Below, one piece after another: positions 1-5,769 of a DNA stretch of 5,769 bases. The stretch lies in the NCBI GenBank assembly GCA_002346625.1, contig DEAF01000002.1, positions 3,364 to 9,132 on the forward strand, read 5' to 3'. The notes under the pieces were generated by a model that was given only the letters and a program-made list of their open reading frames with translations, ran no database searches and was not told the DNA's origin. Position numbers and translations under genes: made by a program. Position 1 is the stretch's first letter. Each line of letters opens with the position of its first letter. The DNA comes from Gemmatimonadales bacterium UBA2989. Its GTDB lineage: Bacteria > Gemmatimonadota > Gemmatimonadetes > Longimicrobiales > Gaopeijiaceae.

Positions 1-2592
1 TCTGGTCCATCCCTGAGCATCGCTAAGTTCTATCTCATCTCCCTGTTGAACCTTATAAGTCATCGCATCATCAGGATGAATTTCTACTATTTCTTTTCTA
101 TGCAACACATTATTGAGTCCTTGTTTCGTCAGTTCCGATTCACGGTCATCCTGATATAGAACCCTACCTGGCACCATAATCAATGGGTATTGTTCGGAAA
201 CGTCAACAGTCAATGTTGTCCCTAATTCCATCGCTTGAAGAACTAGTAGTCCCGATGGAAATCCATCGGCATATAGCGTAGAGGTGCCATTTCCTTCTCC
301 ATCACTAGGCCATTGAACACTCTGTCCAGTGCTAAGCGATCCATAATTAATTCCCGCGTAACTAGAGACCACCTGCTGAATTTCACCAAATACTTGGCCA
401 CTATTCTCATAATTGAATTGATCCCCGAAGTCCAATACTCCAGCTATTAGCGAAATGATCTGCCAATCGGCTAAACAATCGCCCCGGGGAGCGATCGCCG
501 GAGTTACAACCTGCACACGCCGATCCTGCGTAGTGACCGTCCCGATATCCTCAGTGAACGGGACTGATGGCAGAACTACATCTGCCAAATCGCTAATTTC
601 ACTTGGATGCACGTCCTGAACCACCAAGAAATCTAATTGAGCTAAAGCTTGCAAAGCATTTGGAATGTCCCCGTTCACAAGGGAGTCATCATAACCTACG
701 ATCATCATAGACTTGATTTCCCCAGTCATTGCAGAATCAATCATCCGTATGGTACCCAACCCGGAGGCATCCGGAAGTTTTGTTCCCCAAAGCCCCTCAA
801 GTAATGTGTTATGGCTGATATTCTCCAGAGTCGTGCTACCAGGCAATGTGTCTGGTGTGCACCCTAAATCGCTGGCTCCCTGCTGGTTAGCGCCAGCTAG
901 CAAAGGAAAGACACCTCCCTCATTAGAACCAAGGCTGCCAGTAACCATCGCAAGGTTAATCAGAGCCTGTACCATTTCGTCTTGACTCTGTATTCCCATA
1001 TTATCTAGGGCATACAATATGGACGTTTTACCCTGAGTAGCAACCGCACGCGCTGCACGGCGTATATCGTCTTCGGAAACCCCCGATATCTTCGATACTT
1101 TTTTCAAATCGAATGCCCACAGGCTATTCTTATATTCAATCAAACCTTCACAATTGTCGTTGAGAAATCCGTGATTCTCCCAAGATTCATCAGAAATTAC
1201 CCTTAACATAGCCGCAACTATGACCATCTCAGTCCCAGGCAGGGGGCGCAACCAAATGTCAGCGTACCGTGTCATCTCCACTTCCCGACTATCGATAACA
1301 ACTAGTTTAGATCCTGCTTTTACCGCTCGTTTCACAGGAACAGCAGCAACATTTTGCTCTTCCGTCACATTGCTACTTACCAACAGTATTGCTTCAGAAT
1401 TTCCTACATCCTTGTAGGAACCAGTGGCCCCTTTTTGACCTATTAGTCGACCCAAACCATCAAGCACTTTTGATCTATGGTTCGCTATGTAATCGACATT
1501 ATTACTATGCATGCCAACACGAGCGAATTTTTGCAGCAAATACAGGCTCTCATTAGTCACTGAGTTGCCAGCAAGGGCTCCAAAAGATTCTCCACGATGC
1601 TGAGCAAAGCCGGATTTTATCGCCTCCAATGCTTCGTCCCAACTCGCATCTTGCAGCGTCCCTTCCCGGCGAACCAAAGGGTTCTTCAATCGTTTCCTAC
1701 TATTAACCATCTCAGTGTTGAATTTACCCTTATAGCAAAGTTGGCCATCGTTGACGCCATCAGATTTACCTACAAACCGTATAGCCCGTCCCCTTGAATC
1801 CACTTCTATATCCATCTCACAGCCCACCGGGCAGAGAGTGCACACAGAACTTACAACGGATTGAGCTTTTTCCCATTTGTTGTCCGTTTCTACTAAAGCA
1901 CCAACCGGGCATACGTCAATACATGCCCCACAGAACTCACATCCGCTCTCTAGCAGAGACGTACCGAAAGAGGTGCCAACCAATACTGTACCTGACCTCT
2001 CAATCATGGTAATAGCACTATCTCCACGCATTTCGTCGCACGCGCGAACACAACGTGCGCAAGCTATACACAAGTTATAGTCACGGTCGTAAAAAGGATC
2101 CCCAACATCAACCTGTAAGTTGCGGTAGTTGTATGCAAGAGGAGAATCCATATCTACTCCCACATATCGCACTGTATCCTTCAGTTCACAGCGCTCGTTC
2201 TTTGGACACATAACACATCGATCGTTGACCGACACATGTCGCAGACAAACATCCTGAGGTCCACACAACTCAACGCGATGGCAAGTCAAACATCCATGAG
2301 GATGCTCTGATAGCAACATTTCCGTTACACCACGCCTAAGTGCATTAACCAAGGGCGAATTGGTCGTCACAACCATTCCCGGAGCAGCAGGTTCGGTGCA
2401 CGAAGCAGGAGTACCCGGCCTTCCCTCAACTTGAACTACACACATACGGCACGCACCATACGGTTTCATTGTTGGGTAGTAACACAGATAAGGTATATAT
2501 ATCCCAGCGTCCATAGCTGCTTGGATAACTGTCTTGCCTCGTTCCGTTGTGACCTCGACTCCGTCGATAGTCAGCGTAATATCTGGTGCCAT
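1..2592 (-). CDS. NuoG/FdhA-like multi-[Fe-S] molybdopterin-fold oxidoreductase subunit, 3' end cut by window
   Basis: Open from the ATG at 2592 to the left edge, 864 codons with no stop. Domains in order: 2Fe-2S ferredoxin (C37, C48, C51, C65; C-x10-C-x2-C-x13-C); His-Cys3 [4Fe-4S] motif (H97, C101, C104, C110); an extra Cys segment (C116, C126, C129, C135); two ferredoxin clusters (C175/178/181/185 and C218/221/224/228); a molybdopterin-type [4Fe-4S] motif (C251, C254, C258, C286); the molybdopterin oxidoreductase fold to about residue 800; and the start of the dinucleotide-binding domain (from about 801). Formate dehydrogenase alpha subunits are roughly 900 residues, so only a short tail is missing. 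FDH catalytic Cys/Sec, His and Arg are replaced by R373, S374 and L565, so formate oxidation is unlikely. It probably relays electrons to or from the NuoE/NuoF subunits encoded just upstream. Family assignment is firm; substrate is unknown. I withhold a symbol because nuoG and fdhA both fit partly. Confidence 0.93.
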   Translation of the reverse strand, partial: MAPDITLTIDGVEVTTERGKTVIQAAMDAGIYIPYLCYYPTMKPYGACRMCVVQVEGRPGTPASCTEPAAPGMVVTTNSPLVNALRRGVTEMLLSEHPHGCLTCHRVELCGPQDVCLRHVSVNDRCVMCPKNERCELKDTVRYVGVDMDSPLAYNYRNLQVDVGDPFYDRDYNLCIACARCVRACDEMRGDSAITMIERSGTVLVGTSFGTSLLESGCEFCGACIDVCPVGALVETDNKWEKAQSVVSSVCTLCPVGCEMDIEVDSRGRAIRFVGKSDGVNDGQLCYKGKFNTEMVNSRKRLKNPLVRREGTLQDASWDEALEAIKSGFAQHRGESFGALAGNSVTNESLYLLQKFARVGMHSNNVDYIANHRSKVLDGLGRLIGQKGATGSYKDVGNSEAILLVSSNVTEEQNVAAVPVKRAVKAGSKLVVIDSREVEMTRYADIWLRPLPGTEMVIVAAMLRVISDESWENHGFLNDNCEGLIEYKNSLWAFDLKKVSKISGVSEDDIRRAARAVATQGKTSILYALDNMGIQSQDEMVQALINLAMVTGSLGSNEGGVFPLLAGANQQGASDLGCTPDTLPGSTTLENISHNTLLEGLWGTKLPDASGLGTIRMIDSAMTGEIKSMMIVGYDDSLVNGDIPNALQALAQLDFLVVQDVHPSEISDLADVVLPSVPFTEDIGTVTTQDRRVQVVTPAIAPRGDCLADWQIISLIAGVLDFGDQFNYENSGQVFGEIQQVVSSYAGINYGSLSTGQSVQWPSDGEGNGTSTLYADGFPSGLLVLQAMELGTTLTVDVSEQYPLIMVPGRVLYQDDRESELTKQGLNNVLHRKEIVEIHPDDAMTYKVQQGDEIELSDAQGWTR

Positions 2593-2606
2593 ATGTTTCC
2601 CCTTTT
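2593..2606 (-). promoter_or_regulatory. Ribosome binding site of the large subunit gene
   Basis: On the minus strand the sequence AAAAGGGGAAACAT lies directly before the ATG at 2592. The purine run AGGGGA is a fair Shine-Dalgarno match, and its GGGG core ends six bases before the start. It fixes this ATG as the start, which also places the 2Fe-2S domain normally near the N-terminus. The gap to the stop codon of the NuoF gene is only 37 bases, with no visible terminator hairpin, so co-transcription is expected. Confidence 0.6.
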
Positions 2607-2629
2607 CATAAGATGCCTGTGCTTAGGGA

Positions 2630-4384
2630 TCAATTCCTTAAGTATGGGTCAGTTATAAAGGCAGTCGCTTCAGGGCCAGGTCGAGTCCGCATTGGGTTTG
2701 CAGCATATTGGCTACAACTTCCTGTGGGACATCTGTTTTCATTGATATGTACTAGAAAATCACCCATAAAGTCGCGAAAGGCAGACTGAACTGGATTGAA
2801 TCCAAGCTGTCCATGCCCACATAAGGATCCTGCTTGCATACTTTCGCCATACCGCCTCATCAAATCCAGATCTTCTTGCTGCCCTTCACCACCACGAATA
2901 CGTTCAATCATATCCAGTAGATGAGTCATACCTAATCTGCAAGGGAAACATTTTCCACAAGACTCAAACTGGCAAAAAGCAATAAGCAATCGAGTCAGAT
3001 CTACTGCACAGGTCGAGTCATCTCCGTAGATGATTCCACCTGAGCCCAATATAGCACCTGCGGCCCTCATCGCCTCGAAATCGAGAACTGTATCCATCTT
3101 ATCGGCGGAAAGCAATCCCCCCAAAGGACCACCTGTTTGCAGCATCTTTATTTGACGCCCACCGGGTACACCGCCACCTATTTCGTCCATAACTTCCTGT
3201 AGTGTCATCCCGAGTTCGACTTCATACATGCCACGCCGATTTATATGCCCTGATAGGCACAAAATCGCCGTCCCTTTGCTAAGATTAACCCCAATATCGT
3301 TGAACCACTCACCTCCCCTACGAACTATCTCAGGAACGTAGGATAGTGTTTTAACATTGTTTATATTGCTAGGTTTGCCCCAAACACCAACTGCAGCGGG
3401 AAATGGAGGTCTGGAACGTGGCCTTGCAGTCTTCCCTTCTACTGCCTCCATCAGGGCAGTTTCCTCGCCAGATACGTAAGACTCCCCAACGAGGGACACT
3501 TCAATATCAAACGAATAATCAGTACCGAGAATATTCTTTCCAACTAACCCAAGTTCATATGCCTGCCGTATCGCCTCTTTAGTACGACTTATTGGCCCAT
3601 CATGGCCATGGCGGATGAAAATAATGCCGTTGGAAGCTCCGGTAGCGAAACCAGCTAAAAGCAAACCTTCAATGACAGTATTCGGATCACCTTCGAGAAT
3701 CCCTTTATCATTATAGGCACCAGGATCACCTTCCTCACAGTTGCACAGTATGTACTTCTCCGGCCCCGGAGATGGAACCAAGAATCCCCACTTTGTACCT
3801 GTACTAAAGAAGGCCCCTCCCCTCCCCCTCAGGCCAGAGGACCTAACTTCTGTCAGGACTTCTTCAGGTGTTTTTTCTGACAAGGCTACATCGAGAGCCG
3901 CATACCCTTCGTTAGCTATATACTGAAAGCTATCGCCCGGATCTATTTGACCGACATTTCGCAAAGCAATTCTATGCTGATTACTCCATCCAGGGACTTC
4001 TGACATCATCGGGACGCCTTCGATAGTCTTCTCAAAAGACCCAATAACGTTCGGAACATTCACGTTCCCATTGACAATCACATTATCCACAACGCCAGAA
4101 ACTGCATCGACATCCACGGGCCCTAGTAGCACTCTACCTACTCCCGCGGTGCGAATATCGACCAATGGCTCGGCATAACAGAGGCCTAGACATCCTACTT
4201 CACTAACAACCGATTTAATTCCCCTTCGTGCCAATTCAGCACGAAAGGTTTCAACCACACCAAGGGCATTAATGGAACGACCACAAATGGTGGTTCCGAT
4301 GCGCACCCACACTGTCTCCGGATCGTGAAGATCAGCCCAGATTTCATCTGCCCGCGACCTCAGATTTTTATAAGCTTCTGTCAT
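2630..4384 (-). CDS. nuoF: NuoF-type FMN/NAD(H)-binding subunit with N-terminal thioredoxin-like [2Fe-2S] domain
   Basis: A 584-residue flavoprotein that exchanges hydride with NAD(H) through FMN and passes electrons to [Fe-S] clusters. Residues about 25-105 form a thioredoxin-like domain (C34, C65, C69, then EPLV) as in HydB/HoxF/FdsB; classical complex I NuoF, about 430-450 residues, lacks it. The core follows: glycine-rich GLRGRGG loop at 184-190, acidic FMN/NADH segment at 213-223 (CNCEEGDPGA), GEETAL at 306-311, and the PPFP and WGKP motifs near 326-338. The C-terminal [4Fe-4S] is C476, C479, C482 and C522. A C-x4-C (C552, C557) closes the protein; the ferredoxin domain that follows it in HydB-type subunits is absent. 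The glycine-rich loop is unusual (F192 and S194 replace Gly and Pro). The ATG start has only a weak AGAG purine run upstream, but the N-terminal domain is complete from it. It sits 62 bases after the NuoE gene. Retained acidic residues suggest NAD rather than NADP (inference). Confidence 0.95.
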   Translation of the reverse strand: MTEAYKNLRSRADEIWADLHDPETVWVRIGTTICGRSINALGVVETFRAELARRGIKSVVSEVGCLGLCYAEPLVDIRTAGVGRVLLGPVDVDAVSGVVDNVIVNGNVNVPNVIGSFEKTIEGVPMMSEVPGWSNQHRIALRNVGQIDPGDSFQYIANEGYAALDVALSEKTPEEVLTEVRSSGLRGRGGAFFSTGTKWGFLVPSPGPEKYILCNCEEGDPGAYNDKGILEGDPNTVIEGLLLAGFATGASNGIIFIRHGHDGPISRTKEAIRQAYELGLVGKNILGTDYSFDIEVSLVGESYVSGEETALMEAVEGKTARPRSRPPFPAAVGVWGKPSNINNVKTLSYVPEIVRRGGEWFNDIGVNLSKGTAILCLSGHINRRGMYEVELGMTLQEVMDEIGGGVPGGRQIKMLQTGGPLGGLLSADKMDTVLDFEAMRAAGAILGSGGIIYGDDSTCAVDLTRLLIAFCQFESCGKCFPCRLGMTHLLDMIERIRGGEGQQEDLDLMRRYGESMQAGSLCGHGQLGFNPVQSAFRDFMGDFLVHINENRCPTGSCSQYAANPMRTRPGPEATAFITDPYLRN

Positions 4385-4446
4385 AATTCTCTATACCACA
4401 CGTATGTAAATTACTAAAACCCGGCACACGATTAAATCTTTCATTA

Positions 4447-4950
4447 TTACGAAGGATTTAAAGTCTCCTCAAGAACGCTCAACGCTGTTTCCACCGTCAC
4501 CGCACCAGTAATTTTTTCATCAACGCTAATTACCGGACCTTGCGAACAAGCACCAAGGCATGTGTTGTACTTCAGTCCGATAACACCATCAGGAACATCC
4601 CCTTCACCCTCCAAACCTAATTTACTTTGAATTGCTACTAGAACGTCCATGGCACCAAGCAAATGGCATGTTGGCCCCCAGCAAACCTCAACCATATGTT
4701 GAGGAGGAGGTGTAAATCTAAAGTTCGTGTAGAAGGAGGCAACCCCCCATACATCGTTTATACTGTGCCCGGTGTATTTTGCAACTTCCACGATCGCTTC
4801 CTCCGGAACGTAATGCAAATTCTCCTGCACCTCTAGAAGACAAGAGAGAACAGTAGTCCTTGGAGCAACGTTTTCATGCTCCTGGAGTAAAGCGCGGGTA
4901 ACCTCACGCAAATCGGATGATGAATTCCCTTTGTTGTTAATGTCAATCAC
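4447..4950 (-). CDS. nuoE: NuoE-type thioredoxin-like [2Fe-2S] subunit
   Basis: A 167-residue protein of the 24-kDa/NuoE family (HydC, FdsG, HoxE relatives). An N-terminal helical bundle (about residues 12-80) contains the LLEVQENLHYVPEEAI and VWGVASFYTNF family segments. The thioredoxin-like domain follows, with the four [2Fe-2S] ligands C90, C95 (C-x4-C) and C131, C135 (C-x3-C, in NTCLGACSQGP). Length is normal for the family. In known complexes this subunit sits on NuoF with its cluster near FMN; in electron-bifurcating enzymes it helps shape flavin reactivity. It is the first gene of the E-F-G set and ends in TAA, 62 bases before the NuoF ATG; that gap is AT-rich and shows no hairpin. The start is uncertain: the only in-frame standard codon near the N-terminus after the upstream TGA (4960-4962) is GTG at 4950, and the Shine-Dalgarno-like sequence runs straight into it. 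TTG at codon 14 would be the next choice. Confidence 0.94.
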   Translation of the reverse strand: MIDINNKGNSSSDLREVTRALLQEHENVAPRTTVLSCLLEVQENLHYVPEEAIVEVAKYTGHSINDVWGVASFYTNFRFTPPPQHMVEVCWGPTCHLLGAMDVLVAIQSKLGLEGEGDVPDGVIGLKYNTCLGACSQGPVISVDEKITGAVTVETALSVLEETLNPS

Positions 4951-4954
4951 TCCT
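4942..4954 (-). promoter_or_regulatory. Shine-Dalgarno-like AGGAG overlapping the presumed GTG start of the NuoE gene
   Basis: The minus strand reads TTTTAGGAGTGATTGACATT here. AGGAG (4954-4950) is the best ribosome-binding match in the region, but its last G is the first base of the presumed GTG start, so it cannot serve that codon with normal spacing. The ATT at codon 4 (4941-4939) lies eight bases after AGGAG, an ideal distance, but ATT is a very rare start codon. The TTG at 4946 is out of frame. The translation start is therefore unresolved within a few codons; the protein core is unaffected. Confidence 0.4.
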
Positions 4955-4980
4955 AAAATTCAGAGCCTACACAACGCTTG

Positions 4981-5009
4981 ATACTAGCATAGAGCATTCC
5001 TTACAGCAA
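4981..5009 (-). promoter_or_regulatory. Possible sigma70-type promoter for the E-F-G operon
   Basis: In the 98-base gap before the NuoE gene, the minus strand has TTGCTG (5009-5004), a 17-base spacer and TAGTAT (4986-4981), with TG one base upstream of the -10 box (extended -10 form). The boxes match consensus at 3 of 6 and 4 of 6 bases, so this rests on spacing and position. It would give a short leader of about 25 bases before the GTG at 4950. Read-through from the upstream FAD gene is an alternative, since I see no terminator hairpin between them. Confidence 0.3.
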
Positions 5010-5048
5010 CAAACGAAGCAACCCGGATCTTCCATTATTTCCATGCGA

Positions 5049-5769
5049 TTAGACGCCTCCTGACACGGTGAAAGAGGATGGAATAGGAGGTTTAGGCAAT
5101 TCCCCTGTCGTCGGGAACCCTTTGTCATCAAGAACCATCCGAATCACCTTTCTCCCCAAGCGAACACTATAATTTGTTCCACGGTCTTCCGGATAAATTT
5201 GGGTGGTATTCGCAAGATACAGGTCTCTAACAGGGGTACGGTGCGGCAGTATTTTATCCGAAAAATTTGCTGGAATCACAGGCTGAGCTGCGTCGACCTT
5301 GTGGTGATGCACCTTCTGGATCCAGGATCTGTCAAAGGACTTATTAACCATCTGTAGATAGGGAGCATATTCTTCCAATAAATCATCTTGGTCCAGCCCA
5401 TAGAGATAGCTATCACGACTCAAGTAATTAGCAATGTATACCACATGTCTTCCCCCGTAGAGTTCCGGTGAAACCAAATTCGTATGTTCAATAATTCCCA
5501 CAAAAGGGACATCCACGTCTGCAACATTCAGCCAATAAATGTCTGAGAGTGGCCTATCTAACTCCAATATAAGCAAAACTGCCGACAAATAGTCCACGTT
5601 GTTTAACTGCTGAACATAGTGATCCGGCATTGAAGGTACCAACCGCGGTAGTATGTACGAAGGAGTCGTAGTGATGATCGCGTCAAAGGATCTTTCAGGC
5701 ATATCGTGATCCTGCCTAAAAAGAAACCCTGCGGCCCTATCACCCTCTAAAACAATTTTTTCGACCCCT
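5049..5769 (-). CDS. FAD-dependent amine-oxidase-like oxidoreductase, C-terminal part only
   Basis: The reading frame is open across the right edge (first complete codon at 5768) and ends in TAA at 5049-5051, giving 239 residues. The ATG at 5702 is internal: 22 upstream residues in frame, including VEKIVLEGD, continue the fold, and the Rossmann FAD-binding N-terminus lies outside the window. The visible part resembles the flavin-containing amine oxidase / protoporphyrinogen oxidase superfamily. It has an FDAIITTTP strand (28-36), a substrate-domain segment with IYWLNVAD (76-83) and GIIEHTNLV, then GGRHVVYIANYLS, and a C-terminal FAD-contacting segment around LYLANTTQIYPEDRGTNYSV. Relatives with this SDIYWLN...GIIEHTN pattern are, from memory, annotated simply as NAD(P)/FAD-dependent oxidoreductases and are often near glycosyltransferase genes. 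The substrate is unknown. It is 98 bases upstream of the NuoE gene on the same strand; no functional link to it is evident. Confidence 0.85.
   Translation of the reverse strand, partial: GVEKIVLEGDRAAGFLFRQDHDMPERSFDAIITTTPSYILPRLVPSMPDHYVQQLNNVDYLSAVLLILELDRPLSDIYWLNVADVDVPFVGIIEHTNLVSPELYGGRHVVYIANYLSRDSYLYGLDQDDLLEEYAPYLQMVNKSFDRSWIQKVHHHKVDAAQPVIPANFSDKILPHRTPVRDLYLANTTQIYPEDRGTNYSVRLGRKVIRMVLDDKGFPTTGELPKPPIPSSFTVSGGV

Noticed and set aside
1471..1473. TGA on the plus strand at the site matching the FDH selenocysteine region
   Set aside because: On the coding (minus) strand this triplet is TCA, serine 374. No in-frame UGA exists in the gene, so there is no selenocysteine.
713..2789. Several plus-strand open frames of 65-90 codons (713-985, 1220-1417, 1597-1797, 1794-2012, 1877-2080, 2431-2658, 2586-2789)
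   Set aside because: They lie wholly or almost wholly antisense to the large subunit and NuoF genes, which have clear family motifs. Their products show no recognisable domain, and two of them overlap each other. They are frame shadows.
3741..3926. Plus-strand open frame of 61 codons
   Set aside because: It is antisense to the highly conserved FMN-binding core of the NuoF gene and has no recognisable product.
4967..4990. Seven-codon upstream reading frame (ATG at 4990, TAG at 4967-4969) before the NuoE gene
   Set aside because: It overlaps the putative -10 box, so it would not be fully transcribed from that promoter. It lacks a well-placed ribosome binding site.
5027..5044. Short repeat TTCCATTATTTCCAT next to the stop of the FAD gene, considered as terminator or operator
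   Set aside because: It is a 6-base direct repeat with no inverted complement and no T-run, so it cannot form a terminator hairpin. Such repeats arise by chance.
5049..5702. A 217-residue stand-alone protein starting at the ATG at 5702
   Set aside because: The frame stays open upstream to the window edge, and the added residues continue the amine-oxidase fold. The FAD-binding N-terminus is simply outside the window.

Overview
The window carries four genes, all on the minus strand and packed closely (gaps of 98, 62 and 37 bases). Read in the direction of transcription, from the right edge, they are: the C-terminal part of an FAD-dependent amine-oxidase-like protein (cut by the right edge), a NuoE-type [2Fe-2S] subunit, a NuoF-type FMN/NAD(H) subunit with an extra N-terminal thioredoxin-like domain, and a large multi-[Fe-S] molybdopterin-fold subunit of the NuoG/FdhA type (cut by the left edge after 864 codons). 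I see no RNA gene, mobile element, CRISPR array or convincing plus-strand gene.

The three subunits form an NADH-oxidising/NAD+-reducing module. NuoF exchanges hydride with NAD(H) through FMN. NuoE supplies a [2Fe-2S] cluster beside the flavin. The large subunit passes electrons along a chain of Fe-S clusters to a molybdopterin-like domain. This domain order resembles soluble NAD+-dependent formate dehydrogenases (FdsGBA) and the diaphorase part of bifurcating hydrogenases (HydCBA) more than a standard complex I arm. NuoF has the HydB/FdsB-type N-terminal extension, and the large subunit keeps two complete ferredoxin-type clusters.

The main observation is that the large subunit aligns well with formate dehydrogenase, yet the positions of the metal-binding Cys/Sec, the following His and the substrate Arg hold Arg373, Ser374 and Leu565. 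It is therefore unlikely to oxidise formate. It also has a second C-x2-C-x5-C segment directly after the usual His-Cys3 cluster motif, which may hold an additional Fe-S cluster. The electron acceptor or donor at the far end of the chain is not evident in this window.

The organism is a bacterium with moderate GC (mid-40s percent by eye). The variant Cys-rich segment and the amine-oxidase family reminded me of Chloroflexota (Dehalococcoidia/SAR202-like) proteins. This is recall only, and I could not test it.
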